From: Planctomycetota bacterium
Lineage (GTDB): Bacteria > Planctomycetota > Phycisphaerae > UBA1845
Reading direction: 5' to 3'
DNA: 64,000 nucleotides
Assembly: GCA_016200265.1 (NCBI GenBank)
Contig: JACQFE010000017.1
Span: 1-64,000 of the forward strand
In this document: piece after piece, positions 28,477-37,951 of the stretch
Position numbering within the stretch: position 1 is the first letter of the stretch
How the letters are laid out: every line of letters begins with the position of its first letter
Program-made: the position numbers and the translations under genes
The notes under the pieces: model-generated
What the model was told of the DNA's origin: nothing
The model's input: the letters and a program-made list of their open reading frames with translations, nothing else
Database searches by the model: none

Positions 28477-29526
28477 TCAATGAGACTCCGTGCTCGTGAT
28501 CCAGGTGGCGTCGGCGAGATTCGTGGCGCAACGAAAACCGACATTGTGCGGACGGGCCAAAGCGATCTGTCCCGTGCGAAAGTGACTTGTCGCCTGAATT
28601 TCAAAGTACGTGTCGAACGCGCCGCCGCGGACGACGTGCATCGGCATTTCGCCGACGATCGGCCTTCCGCCTTCGTCGCCAATGTTGTATTCGCTGTCCG
28701 TCCATTCCCACACGTTCCCGATAAGCTGCAGAACGTGATTCGGCGCCGCGCCGTTGGGATACGAATTCACCGGAACGGTGGTTCCTTGTTTCGATGACCA
28801 AATGTTGCAACGCTGGTTGTCCAGCGCGTCACCCCATGGGAATCGTCGAAGCATGTCCGTGGAGCTGTGAATGTGCCATGAAGCGGCCATCTGCCACTCT
28901 GCCTCCGTCGGGAGGCGCTGACCAACCCACAGTGCGAATGCCTGCGCCTCATACCAACTGATTCCCACGACAGGATGATCCAAAAAGAGAACGTTGCAAC
29001 GTCCCTGTCGCCAGAATCGCGGGCCGGGCTGTCCGGTCAGGTCCTTCAACTCAATAAGATGCGGCCAGATTTCTTCCGGCCAGTATTCCAGTGAATCATA
29101 TCCACCGGAATCGACGAATTTCTGAAATCGCCCATTGGTGACTGTGTGAACGTCGAGCAGAAACGGCTCAACCATAATATCTTCTTCAGGTGGACCGGTT
29201 TCGCCGTCCAACGTGCGAGCCAGCGCCACACTGCCTGCGGGCACGAGCGCCATTCGTTGTTCGATTTCCTCCGCAGCCTGACGGATGATCGATTCTCCGT
29301 TCGGATGCGTTCGCCACTTGGTTTCCTCGCGCAGAATGATGGCCTGGCGCCCCTGCTGCAATATTCGGGCAAGCGGGTCGGAGTCGAAGCTGCTGTAGGG
29401 AGCGGGCTGGTACGCTTCGGCTTTTGCGGCGCCGTTTACAGGCCGCGGTTCGAACTCCACAACGGGAGTTCGGGCCGAGGGAACAACAGCATTTTTCTTT
29501 CGCGTGAAAAGTCCGCCTAAAGCCAT
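28477..29526 (-). CDS. SUMF1/FGE-fold protein lacking the catalytic Cys pair
   Basis: A 349-residue protein with an unstructured N-terminus (about 1-80) and a C-terminal SUMF1 domain (LVPAGSV, GISWYEAQAFALWVGQRLPTEAEW, LIGNVWEWTDSEYN, VRGGAFD...NVGFRC). In true formylglycine-generating enzyme two Cys sit in the RGGS-to-GFRC interval; here that interval has none, so sulfatase activation is unlikely. The fold is often used for ligand or peptide binding, and non-catalytic copies occur in conflict-system operons. GGGAG lies 7 bases before the ATG. It sits 37 bases downstream of the coiled-coil gene. Confidence 0.8.
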   Translation of the reverse strand: MALGGLFTRKKNAVVPSARTPVVEFEPRPVNGAAKAEAYQPAPYSSFDSDPLARILQQGRQAIILREETKWRTHPNGESIIRQAAEEIEQRMALVPAGSVALARTLDGETGPPEEDIMVEPFLLDVHTVTNGRFQKFVDSGGYDSLEYWPEEIWPHLIELKDLTGQPGPRFWRQGRCNVLFLDHPVVGISWYEAQAFALWVGQRLPTEAEWQMAASWHIHSSTDMLRRFPWGDALDNQRCNIWSSKQGTTVPVNSYPNGAAPNHVLQLIGNVWEWTDSEYNIGDEGGRPIVGEMPMHVVRGGAFDTYFEIQATSHFRTGQIALARPHNVGFRCATNLADATWITSTESH

Positions 29527-29563
29527 GATTCACTCCCTGCCTGCTAGACTCATTTTAATGAAA

Positions 29564-30523
29564 TCAGACTCCGACAATTTTTCTTCGCGCGTCGCGGCGC
29601 AATTTGCGGAACTGATCGGCCGCCGTACTCACGGCGGGTTTCGGGGCTGGATGCCAATGCTCATCGCTATCCGGGTTGGTGGATATCGTCCCATGGGTCT
29701 CGTCGTACACGACAGGAGTTCCATCCGCGCGATCCGCGCCGTTTGCGGGAATCGCCGGGATTGACGCGACGCCGCCCAGCCGTTCAAGGAGTTCCTCTCG
29801 TTGGACGGCGATTTCATGATGATCGCGGGCAAGCTGAGCCTGCATTGCGGCCAGAGCCTCGCGCGTCTTTTTCAGTTCCTCTTCGCGGCCATCAAGATCG
29901 TGTGCCCGAGCATCCAACGTTCTGCGAAGTCGCTCGATTTCCGTTCGCTGCGGCTCCAATGCGGCTATCGCGGCATCGAGAGATTTCTTGTCCGCGGCCA
30001 ATGCCTTCTCGCGTTTGACAAGCTCATCTGCCGCTGCCCGGCGCGATTGTTCGAATTCGACCTGCTTCCATTGCTCCGCTTCAGAGAGTTTCAACCGTTC
30101 GGCGAAGGCTTGTTTTTGGGTCTCCATTTCGCCGCGTGCCGCATCCATGTCCGCGCGCTGTCGTTCGAGCTTGGCGGATTGTTCCTCGATGCGAGCCTTG
30201 TTGGATTGCCAGGCGACCTGATTTCGCTCAAATTCATCGCGAACTTGGGCGAGTTTCTCCGACTCGGACTCAAGCCGTTCACGCTCCTGACAGAGCGAGA
30301 CACGTGCAACTTCCAGCTCCTTCGCCTCGATTCGAATGTGATCGTGAGCGGCGCGCAGTGCCTGAACGGCCTCCCGGGCGAGGTCGGTCACACGCCCCGC
30401 ATCGAGCGTGGTCAGCATATTTTGTTCGTCATTTTGCCGTGCCAAGCTCAATACTCCGAACCCGAAAAACGCTCTCAGGACGTTTGTCAAAATCATTCCG
30501 ATAATTCGCGTTCCCCCCGCCAT
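29564..30523 (-). CDS. Coiled-coil protein 1 of the GTPase operon
   Basis: A 319-residue protein. About residues 5-27 are hydrophobic (IIGMILTNVLRAFFGFGVLSLA) and could anchor it in the membrane; if the start is the ATG at 30418, this segment is lost. Residues of about 40-245 are an unbroken Glu/Arg/Gln coiled coil. The C-terminus ends in a basic tail with QFRKLRRDARRK. A similar tail motif, KLRTLRRLNP, is found in the long divergent coiled-coil protein. First gene of the minus-strand operon; it may be a structural scaffold for the GTPase and GAP1-like proteins. Confidence 0.75.
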   Translation of the reverse strand: MAGGTRIIGMILTNVLRAFFGFGVLSLARQNDEQNMLTTLDAGRVTDLAREAVQALRAAHDHIRIEAKELEVARVSLCQERERLESESEKLAQVRDEFERNQVAWQSNKARIEEQSAKLERQRADMDAARGEMETQKQAFAERLKLSEAEQWKQVEFEQSRRAAADELVKREKALAADKKSLDAAIAALEPQRTEIERLRRTLDARAHDLDGREEELKKTREALAAMQAQLARDHHEIAVQREELLERLGGVASIPAIPANGADRADGTPVVYDETHGTISTNPDSDEHWHPAPKPAVSTAADQFRKLRRDARRKIVGV

Positions 30524-30618
30524 GGGATGCGGGAGCGAAATTCGGACACTGCCTTGCGAAGTCTACGATACGGGAATCACGTCCGCGGCACGGAAGGCCA
30601 AGCAACCGTTCGGATGAC

Positions 30619-30635
30619 GTTGCAACTGTTGCAAC
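30619..30635. promoter_or_regulatory. Candidate operator: doubled GTTGCAAC palindrome
   Basis: Two copies of the 8-bp palindrome GTTGCAAC (30619-30626 and 30628-30635) lie one base apart in the 230-base divergent region between the two coiled-coil genes. The spacing of about 9 bases fits one DNA turn for a dimeric regulator. No regulator gene is next to it. Confidence 0.45.
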
Positions 30636-30753
30636 TGTGGCGCCTTGCCTTGAAATGTAAACTAGGTTGGACGCGCACGCCTTTGCGGCGGCACGCCACA
30701 ATCGTCAGGTTATCGCACTACCCGAAACATGGGCCGCCAACAACGGAGCCGAA

Positions 30754-33258
30754 ATGTCGGACACAAAAGACCAAATCGAACTTCTTGAGGTCGCGGATGC
30801 GGCCATCGGCGACTTTGAGGTCGGCCTCAAAAGCATGCAAAGCCAACTCGAATCCTGGGTTGCCGCGACCCTGCGGCGCGGCCAGGAAACCGAGGACGCG
30901 GAAAGAAGTAGAATCGCCGAAAGCGAAAAGGAACTCGCCTCGCACACCAAGGCGCTGGCGCGCGAGCGCGAGGAAGTACGGCAGGCGTCGACGGCTGTTG
31001 AAAACCTCCGGGCCGAAGTCGAAGCACTGACTCGGCGCTGCAGTGGACGCGAGTCCGAGCTGGATGATAAAACGAAGCAGCTTTCAGATCAGCAGCAATC
31101 GCTGGCGGAGCGCGAAGCGGAAATCGCGGAACGCATCGCGGAACTCGAATCGAAAGAATCGGCCCTTCGCTTTGAACAAGAAAATGAGAAGGCCACCGAA
31201 TCCGAAAGGCGCGACGCGTTATCGACGCTGGAAGCTCAGCTTCGCATAAGACGCGAGGAACTTGATTCGCTTGCAATCCAAACGCGCGCCGAGCGGAAAA
31301 AGATCGAAGTCGAACGCGAACACTTCAACAAGGATCGGGCTGAGCTCAGTGAACGCATCAAAGAACTGGATACAAGGGATGTCGAGCTCGCCGATCGAAA
31401 CGAATCGCAAATCGAAAAGGAAAAATCATTCCAGCGCCGCGCCGAAGAGCTCGGCATGCTCGAGCAAGAAATTTCCCAGCGAGCGGCCACGTTGGATGCC
31501 TCTGAGAAACGAATCTCGCAGTGCGCCGAAGAACTGGACCGACGCGAACAGGGAATTTCAGCAGGCGAGAACACGATCGCCGATCAGCGCCACAGACTCG
31601 ACGCCATGCAACGCGAACTCGAGCGCAAGAAACAGGAATTGACCTCCCTGGCAGACGAACAGCAGAAACTGCAAAAGGCGCTCACCGATCGAGAAGATAT
31701 TCTTAACTGCCGCACTAAGGAATTGGATGTTCGATCTTCCGAGATCAGTCACCGAACGGAGGAAAATGAAGAGGATGAGCGTGCGTTCCGCGAGCATGAA
31801 GCAAACCTGAAACGATCGGAAGAAGCCGTTGCCGCCCGACAGCAACGCATCGAAGCCCGCGAAGTCGAACTCGCCCACGCTGAGCAGATCCTTCACGCAT
31901 CCGAAGCCGCCCTTGCACGCGAACAGAAGGAGTTGGCGTCCGCTCGACGAGACAGTGAAGCACAGGCCGACGCTCGTCGTCGCGAATTCAACGAGAGTGA
32001 AGCGGCTCTCTCCGCCGGCCGCGCCACCGTTGAGCGCCAACAGAACGCCGTCAGCGCGATGCACGCATCATGTGAGCGTCGTTCGGCCGAGCTCGATCAG
32101 CGTGCCGGTGCGTTGGCCAAGCGCGAGGTCGAACTGGGTGAACACCAGGCCCGGCTCGAAGGAGCACTCAAAGCACTCGAAAACGATCAGCTTGCGACTG
32201 AAAAAGCGCAAAGCCTTGTGAACGAAGTTGAATCGGCGAGACAAAAAGAACTCGCCCAGATTCAGGCGGAGCTCGAAGGCCATCGCCTTCAAGCCAATGA
32301 AATGCGTGAAGAGCATGCAAAGCTCTCGGCTTCGTTCCAAGAATCGCAAACCGCACTCGAGCGCGAATCCGCAGCCGCCGCGTCACTTCGCAACCAAGTG
32401 GCGGAATTTGAACGGACGATCACAACACTTCGTGCTGAACTCGTCAATGCTCAGGCCGCGAGCGCGCAGGCGGAAGTCGAACATCAATCCGATGCCGGGC
32501 ATTCGCGCGAACTCGAATCGCGACTTCAGGCGCTCCAATCCTCGCTCGACGAAAAAGCACGCGCGCTGGTTACAAACGAAGAAATGATCACGAACCTGAA
32601 GGCGCAGTTTGAGGAAAAAGTATCGTCAAACTCCGCTACAGCGAGTGGAAGCAGCAATACCCAATCGGCGAGCGAGGACCACGCTCGCGTCGTCGAATTC
32701 TGGGCCGGATACAAACCAAACCAAACTGCCGAAATCGAACCGACGGCCGAGGCTGACGAGTCGGCGCGGGGACTGTCCCATGACGAGGCTCCGGAGATGG
32801 AGTCCGATGACGCCGCTGCAGAGCACTCTGACGTGGGGGCAAATTTCCCAGACGCACTCCGAGAAGCACTGGCGGCCGCCAAAGCGGAAATCGACGCAGG
32901 GAATGAAGAAGTCGGCTACACCGCCTCCGGCGGAGGTGCACCCGCAGGACAGGCGGATGAATCGACTAGTCATTCTGCTGATGCGGATGATCTCATGGAA
33001 GTGCCGAATGATCTTCGAAATCGATCCGACGAAATTGATCCACTTCGCGCCGCGACGCCAACGGCGGTTGCCGCCGCTCTACTCGAACAACAGGCCCGCT
33101 CGGTGAGCATGGACCTGGATCCTGCGATGGCATCCAAGCTGCGAACGCTCCGTCGTCTAAATCCAACCAAGTCCGACGCCGAATTGCTCCGATCGTTGAA
33201 TGCGGAACAAGCCTCATCTGCCAAAGCAAAATCAAAACGTCGCTGGTTCAACCGATAG
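30754..33258 (+). CDS. Long coiled-coil protein 2 opposite the GTPase operon
   Basis: An 834-residue protein almost entirely coiled coil from residue 60 to about 630, with heptads rich in Glu, Arg, Ala and Gln, then an acidic, low-complexity segment of about 110 residues (ESDDAAAEHSD) and a basic C-terminal tail ending in KSKRRWFNR. The C-terminal KLRTLRRLNP resembles QFRKLRRDARR of coiled-coil protein 1. The ATG at 30754 has GGAG upstream; the earlier start at 30667 is not supported. No signal peptide. Divergent from the GTPase operon, probably part of it. Role inferred as a structural filament or scaffold; sequence alone does not show a function. Confidence 0.85.
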   Translation: MSDTKDQIELLEVADAAIGDFEVGLKSMQSQLESWVAATLRRGQETEDAERSRIAESEKELASHTKALAREREEVRQASTAVENLRAEVEALTRRCSGRESELDDKTKQLSDQQQSLAEREAEIAERIAELESKESALRFEQENEKATESERRDALSTLEAQLRIRREELDSLAIQTRAERKKIEVEREHFNKDRAELSERIKELDTRDVELADRNESQIEKEKSFQRRAEELGMLEQEISQRAATLDASEKRISQCAEELDRREQGISAGENTIADQRHRLDAMQRELERKKQELTSLADEQQKLQKALTDREDILNCRTKELDVRSSEISHRTEENEEDERAFREHEANLKRSEEAVAARQQRIEAREVELAHAEQILHASEAALAREQKELASARRDSEAQADARRREFNESEAALSAGRATVERQQNAVSAMHASCERRSAELDQRAGALAKREVELGEHQARLEGALKALENDQLATEKAQSLVNEVESARQKELAQIQAELEGHRLQANEMREEHAKLSASFQESQTALERESAAAASLRNQVAEFERTITTLRAELVNAQAASAQAEVEHQSDAGHSRELESRLQALQSSLDEKARALVTNEEMITNLKAQFEEKVSSNSATASGSSNTQSASEDHARVVEFWAGYKPNQTAEIEPTAEADESARGLSHDEAPEMESDDAAAEHSDVGANFPDALREALAAAKAEIDAGNEEVGYTASGGGAPAGQADESTSHSADADDLMEVPNDLRNRSDEIDPLRAATPTAVAAALLEQQARSVSMDLDPAMASKLRTLRRLNPTKSDAELLRSLNAEQASSAKAKSKRRWFNR

Positions 33259-33269
33259 CCAACATACGA

Positions 33270-33887
33270 TTAGAGACTGCGCAGAATTGCCCGCACCGGG
33301 CTCGCATCGAATCCCACAAGCGGCAACGGCAACGCGATCAGTTCGTACGATCCTTCCGGCACATCACGGAGCACAAGTCCTTCGAGAATTGCCATGTCGT
33401 AACCGAGAATTCGTTTATGAGCGGGAAGATCCTTCGAATCAAACAAATCGACGCTCGGTGTATCAATCCCAATGAGCCGCACACCCTGAGAGTGCAACGA
33501 ATCGATCAATTCGACCGAAAGTGCCGCAAAGTCTTCATTGAATGCGGTCGGATCAGGATACGTGTCGGTTGCGAGAAGCACACGCGGTGCGACAATCGGT
33601 TGCAAAATCGCGGACAGAGGGACCCGACTGTGTCGCGGCACTTGCACACGAATCACCTGGCACGGCCCAAGATACGTTTCAACCGGCCTCGCCTCAACGG
33701 ATTGCGCGCCCACTCCATAATGACTCGGCGCATCCGCATGCGCACCAAGATGCACGGTCGCATGAAGCGTCGAAAGTGTCACGCTGTCACCGCGATCCAG
33801 CTCGCACAATACCTCCCGCGTCGGCGGAGTATCACCGGGCCAGACTTTCAATGACGGAGTGATCAGCGGCGTAATATCGTAAACCAT
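33270..33887 (-). CDS. kynB: Cyclase-family arylformamidase (KynB-like)
   Basis: A 205-residue metal-dependent hydrolase. The first 20 residues (MVYDITPLITPSLKVWPGDT) and the zinc motif HLGAHADAPSHYG are those of bacterial kynurenine formamidase, which hydrolyses N-formylkynurenine in tryptophan breakdown. GIDTPSVD and HKRILG also fit. Other Kyn genes are not in the window, so a related cyclase-family activity is possible. The stop is 12 bases after the coiled-coil gene on the other strand. Confidence 0.88.
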   Translation of the reverse strand: MVYDITPLITPSLKVWPGDTPPTREVLCELDRGDSVTLSTLHATVHLGAHADAPSHYGVGAQSVEARPVETYLGPCQVIRVQVPRHSRVPLSAILQPIVAPRVLLATDTYPDPTAFNEDFAALSVELIDSLHSQGVRLIGIDTPSVDLFDSKDLPAHKRILGYDMAILEGLVLRDVPEGSYELIALPLPLVGFDASPVRAILRSL

Positions 33888-34050
33888 AATAATTTCGCGA
33901 CGCTGTTCTGGTTTCGCATCAATCGTTGCATTTCCAAGCGATCCTCAAAGTGTATCGCGACGCTCGATGGCGTTCCATGCTTGCCCATGCGCAGGATTGT
34001 CCCGAAGATGCCCGAATGCTTCAACTAACGTTGCGACAGGGAATCATTTC

Positions 34051-34938
34051 ATGACAGATCGTCATGATGCACGTCGCGGAATTCTCTTACTGGTGGCCGC
34101 CAGTACTCTGTGGAGTCTCAATGGTGCGCTCATCAAGCTCGTCAACAACGAAGGCCCCAGCGGTGTCACCATCGCATTTTATCGCTCGGCCTTCGCGGGC
34201 GTACTCCTGATTCCGCTTGGTTGGAACGGCCGATTTTCGCTGGGATCGCGTGCGGATAGCGGCGCGTGGAAACCATCACTTGCGGTCGTGGCCTGCGTGC
34301 TCTGCTTTACCTTGATGACCGCGTGCTTCGTCATTGCCAATACAATGACGCATTCGGCCAACGCCATCATCCTGCAATACACCTCGACGTTCTGGATTTT
34401 CGGCCTCTCGCCGCTGCTGCTCAAAGAGCGATCCTCAACTCGCGATTTGAAATGCCTTGCATTGTCGATGCTGGGCATCGGCGTTATTTTCGCGGGCAAC
34501 ACCCATGCCTCACCCGGCGGCCTGATCTTCGCGCTGTTGGCCGGCCTGTTCTACGCCTTGCTCACGCTTTCCCTTCGCGGACTTCGCGGGGCCGACGCTG
34601 CCGCGATCACCGTGGCAAACTCGCTCGGCTCGGCACTACTTCTGCTGCCGATCGTGATATACATGGGCGGCCTGGACGTGTCGCGACGGTGCCTCGTCCT
34701 GCTCGTCGTCATGGGGGTTGTGCAGTTCGGAATCCCGTACTATCTCTACAGCCTGGGATTGCGGCGTGTGCCTGCGTATCAGGCCGCACTGATTACGCTG
34801 TTGGAGCCGCTGCTCGTTCCAGTGTGGGCGTATTTCGCGGTAGGCGACGTGCCACCGGCGATGACAATGATCGGCGGCGCCTTTGTGTTCGCCGCGTTCG
34901 CATGGATTGTGACGCGAGCGGCGATACGGTCATCGTGA
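34051..34938 (+). CDS. EamA/DMT-family transporter
   Basis: A 295-residue inner-membrane protein with ten predicted helices in two EamA repeats (RRGILLLVAASTLWSLNGAL at the start of the first; a second repeat from about 145). These permeases export amino acids or other small metabolites; substrate unknown. The in-frame ATG at 33967 adds a Cys-rich stretch unlike the family, and 34051 has AGGGA upstream. The saccharopine dehydrogenase-like gene follows 69 bases later. Confidence 0.85.
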   Translation: MTDRHDARRGILLLVAASTLWSLNGALIKLVNNEGPSGVTIAFYRSAFAGVLLIPLGWNGRFSLGSRADSGAWKPSLAVVACVLCFTLMTACFVIANTMTHSANAIILQYTSTFWIFGLSPLLLKERSSTRDLKCLALSMLGIGVIFAGNTHASPGGLIFALLAGLFYALLTLSLRGLRGADAAAITVANSLGSALLLLPIVIYMGGLDVSRRCLVLLVVMGVVQFGIPYYLYSLGLRRVPAYQAALITLLEPLLVPVWAYFAVGDVPPAMTMIGGAFVFAAFAWIVTRAAIRSS

Positions 34939-35007
34939 TCTCGACTGGAACGGATCATCGCAACCTCAATGGTCGATCCTGATGCAAGCAATTGAAACGG
35001 TGACGAA

Positions 35008-36159
35008 GTGAGCAAGAAAGCAATAGTCCTCGGTTGCGGCCTGGTGGGCGGAACGATTGCACGCGAGTTGGCTTCCGAGCTTGATTTCGAAGTCACAGTC
35101 GCCGATGTGTCGGAACGAAATCTCCAGCGCGTCTCGGAGCGAGCCAAAGTCCGCACGCTCAAGATGGACCTTGGCGCCGCCGCCGCATTGCAGCGAACGG
35201 CAAAAGAGTTTGACGTGGTCCTTGGGGCATTGCCGAGTCGATTGGGCTTCGCCGCGCTTCGCGCCGTGATCGATGCCGGTCGCTCTTACGCCGACATCTC
35301 ATTCATGAGCGAGGACGCGACGGCGATCGACGCCATCGCTCGAAAGCAAGGCGTCACTGCGATCGTGGATTGCGGCGTGTCACCGGGAATGTCGAATGTC
35401 TTCGTCGGCGACGCCGCGTCGCGATTGGATCAGATTGAACGGGTTGAGATTTTCGTCGGCGGACTCCCACGAGAGCGGCGCTGGCCGTTTCAATACAAGG
35501 CGCCATTCGCGCCGTCGGACGTCATCGAAGAATACACGCGCCCGGCCAGAATGATTGAGAACGGTCGCGTGGTCGTGAAACCTGCTCTCTCCGAGCCACG
35601 GCTTCTTGATTTTCCGGGCGTCGGAACGCTTGAAGCATTCAACACCGATGGCTTGCGAAGCCTGCTCACCACGGTCAAGGCCAACCATATGCGTGAGCAG
35701 ACGCTGCGATACCCCGGACATATTGAATTGATGCGGGCTTTTCGCGAGACCGGCTTCTTCGACCGCGAGCCGATCGAGGTCGGCGGCGTGAGCGTCAGGC
35801 CCATGGATGTGACAGCGCGATTACTCTTTCCAAAATGGTCGCTCGTGCCCGACGAGCTGGAATTCACTGTGCTTCGCGTCATTGTCGAAGGGGCTCGCGG
35901 CGGCCAGATGCGAAGATTTACATACGACCTGTTTGATGAGTACGATCCGGAGGAAGGGCAGACGTCGATGGCCCGCACGACCGGCTTTCCATGTGCGTAT
36001 TTGGCGGCAATGCTGGCTCGCGGCGAAATCAATCAACCGGGAGTCATCCCGCCGGAACTTCTCGCGACTGATCGAAAGGTCTTCGAGAATCTTGTATCAC
36101 GGCTGCAGCGGCGAGGGATATCAATCCGGATGACCGAAGAGGTCATCGCGTGGGATTGA
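35008..36159 (+). CDS. Saccharopine dehydrogenase-family protein
   Basis: A 383-residue NAD(P)-dependent enzyme of the saccharopine dehydrogenase/carboxynorspermidine synthase family. The Rossmann part (VLGCGLVGGTIARELA) is followed by DLGAAAALQ, YADISFM and CGVSPGMSN, which are typical of lysine 6-dehydrogenase-like members. C-terminal catalytic domain from about 125. Start is GTG at 35008, following the transporter; 16 bases separate it from the M28 peptidase gene, suggesting one operon for peptide or amino-acid use. The exact reaction is not known. Confidence 0.85.
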   Translation: MSKKAIVLGCGLVGGTIARELASELDFEVTVADVSERNLQRVSERAKVRTLKMDLGAAAALQRTAKEFDVVLGALPSRLGFAALRAVIDAGRSYADISFMSEDATAIDAIARKQGVTAIVDCGVSPGMSNVFVGDAASRLDQIERVEIFVGGLPRERRWPFQYKAPFAPSDVIEEYTRPARMIENGRVVVKPALSEPRLLDFPGVGTLEAFNTDGLRSLLTTVKANHMREQTLRYPGHIELMRAFRETGFFDREPIEVGGVSVRPMDVTARLLFPKWSLVPDELEFTVLRVIVEGARGGQMRRFTYDLFDEYDPEEGQTSMARTTGFPCAYLAAMLARGEINQPGVIPPELLATDRKVFENLVSRLQRRGISIRMTEEVIAWD

Positions 36160-36175
36160 ATCGAAGGGGAAACGA

Positions 36176-37657
36176 ATGTCGAATGTTCATGCAAATATCG
36201 AGAGGTTCGCGCGAGGCCATTTTCGTATTGGCGAAATGTTCAAGTCTGTTTCGCGCGTCCTGATACTTGTCTCACCGATAGCCGTTTTTGCTGACACAAA
36301 AAGTGAGACGCAGTCGTCTGCGAATCTGGCCGATCGCTATCGTAATTCCGTCAACGGCATAATTGATTCCGCGCTTGCCGGCAACGACGCCTATCAGAAT
36401 CTCGAATATCTCTGCACGCGCATCGGCCACCGTTTAAGCGGCTCGACTCAATTGGACCAGGCCATCAACTGGGCCATGGATACCATGAAGAATGCGGGCC
36501 AGGAAAATGTACATCGTGAGAAAGTCATGGTTCCGCATTGGGTCCGCGGCAAGGAATCCATCACCATGCTCGAGCCTCGGCGCGAAGAACTGGCGATGAT
36601 GGGACTCGGCGGGTCCGTCGGCACACCGCACGAAGGCATCATTGCCCCGGTCATCGTCGTTCACGATGAAGACGAATTCACCGCCGCCGGCGACGCACTC
36701 AAGGGCAAGATCGTGCTCTTCGACAACGCCATGCACCCATATGATCCCGAACACGGCTCCGGGTATGGAACGGCCGTTCGATTTCGCACGAAAGGTGCGA
36801 GCCTGGCCGCATCGCACGGCGCGGTCGCGAGTCTGATTCGCTCCGTCACGGCCCGAAGCCTTCGCAGCCCGCACACCGGTGCCCTTCGCTATGAGAAAGA
36901 CTTCCCGCAAATTCCATCCGCCGCAGTCTCGGTCGAAGACGCGGAGTTGATTTCTCGAATTTCCGCACGCGGAACACCCGTGGTCTTGAATTTGAAGATG
37001 GAAGGCAAATCACTGGAAGAGGCCGAATCCGCCAATACCATTGGCGAGCTTCGCGGCAGCACAAATCCCGAGGAAATCGTGGTGGTCAGCGGCCATCTTG
37101 ATTCCTGGGACGTAGGTCAGGGCGCACTCGATGACGGCGGCGGATGTGCCATCGCGATGGAATCGATCAATGTTCTTCGGAAGCTGAATCTACGGCCAAG
37201 GCGCACCATTCGCGTGGTGCTTTGGACGAATGAAGAGAACGGGCTTGCAGGTGCGAAGGCCTACGCAAAGGACCATGCGGACGAAATGCGCAATCACGTG
37301 ACGGCCGTCGAATCCGACGGCGGCGTGTTCAAGCCCGCCGGATTTTCCGTGGAATGCAAAGATGAGAAACGACAGGCCGCCGGCGCGGAAACGCTAAAGC
37401 AACTCATGCCGCTTCTTTCCCGCGTCGGTGCGATGAAGATCGATATGGGTCATTCCGGTGCCGACGTGGGCGTAATGTCCGATGCCGGCGTCGTCCTCCT
37501 CGGCCATAACGTCGAGGGCGCGACGTATTTCGACTACCATCACACGCAGGCTGACACGATTGACAAGATCAATCCCGATGAACTCAACCAAAACGTCGCC
37601 GTCCTGACGGCAGTGTTGTACTTGATTGCAGATATGCCTGAACGAATCGGTTCGTAA
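36176..37657 (+). CDS. M28-family metallopeptidase with PA insert
   Basis: A 493-residue exported peptidase similar to carboxypeptidase Q. A signal peptide is near residues 22-42 (VSRVLILVSPIAVFA). Residues of about 150-265 form a protease-associated domain. The binuclear zinc ligands are in SGHLDSWDVGQGALDDGGG, TNEENG, ESDGG and DYHHTQADT. The catalytic Glu pair is present. AGGGGA precedes the ATG at 36176. It probably hydrolyses peptides or amino-acid amides in the cell envelope; the upstream dehydrogenase could use the released amino acid (inference). Confidence 0.9.
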   Translation: MSNVHANIERFARGHFRIGEMFKSVSRVLILVSPIAVFADTKSETQSSANLADRYRNSVNGIIDSALAGNDAYQNLEYLCTRIGHRLSGSTQLDQAINWAMDTMKNAGQENVHREKVMVPHWVRGKESITMLEPRREELAMMGLGGSVGTPHEGIIAPVIVVHDEDEFTAAGDALKGKIVLFDNAMHPYDPEHGSGYGTAVRFRTKGASLAASHGAVASLIRSVTARSLRSPHTGALRYEKDFPQIPSAAVSVEDAELISRISARGTPVVLNLKMEGKSLEEAESANTIGELRGSTNPEEIVVVSGHLDSWDVGQGALDDGGGCAIAMESINVLRKLNLRPRRTIRVVLWTNEENGLAGAKAYAKDHADEMRNHVTAVESDGGVFKPAGFSVECKDEKRQAAGAETLKQLMPLLSRVGAMKIDMGHSGADVGVMSDAGVVLLGHNVEGATYFDYHHTQADTIDKINPDELNQNVAVLTAVLYLIADMPERIGS

Positions 37658-37703
37658 TCGAACCCGCTTGCGGATCATAATCGCAAGCCGCGAACTTCAG
37701 AGA

Positions 37704-37917
37704 CCGCTCCGGAGGAGCGGAGGATTGTTGCCACGGGTGGAGCGGAGCGGAACCCGTGGAAAGAATTGATCCCTCATCTACCCATTTTCTTGTTTTCCTT
37801 CGCCCCTGAGAGGGGCGAAAGAAGAATGCAAGAATTGACTCTTGGTCGTTTACCACGGGTTCGTCCCGCTGCGCGGACCTTCACCCGTGGCAACAGTCCG
37901 CGACTCCGTTGGAGTCG
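37704..37917. repeat. Five hairpins in a 214-base intergenic stretch
   Basis: Perfect stems: CCGCTCC/GGAGCGG (37704-37720), CCACGGGT/ACCCGTGG (37731-37759), CGCCCCT/AGGGGCG (37801-37817), CCACGGGT/ACCCGTGG again (37853-37890) and CGACTCC/GGAGTCG (37901-37917). The two CCACGGGT hairpins are related copies. It lies between convergent peptidase and ACT-protein genes and may terminate both. Confidence 0.8.
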
Positions 37918-37951
37918 AACGGCCTCACGCGATTGGAAGTGAAAGCCTCAA

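Noticed and set aside
27529-28797. 422-codon plus-strand open frame
   Set aside because: Antisense to the GTPase and SUMF1 genes, which carry clear motifs.
28477-29526. Sulfatase-activating formylglycine enzyme
   Set aside because: Catalytic Cys pair absent and no sulfatase in the window.
29801-31030. 409-codon plus-strand open frame
   Set aside because: Antisense to coiled-coil 1 and out of frame with coiled-coil 2.
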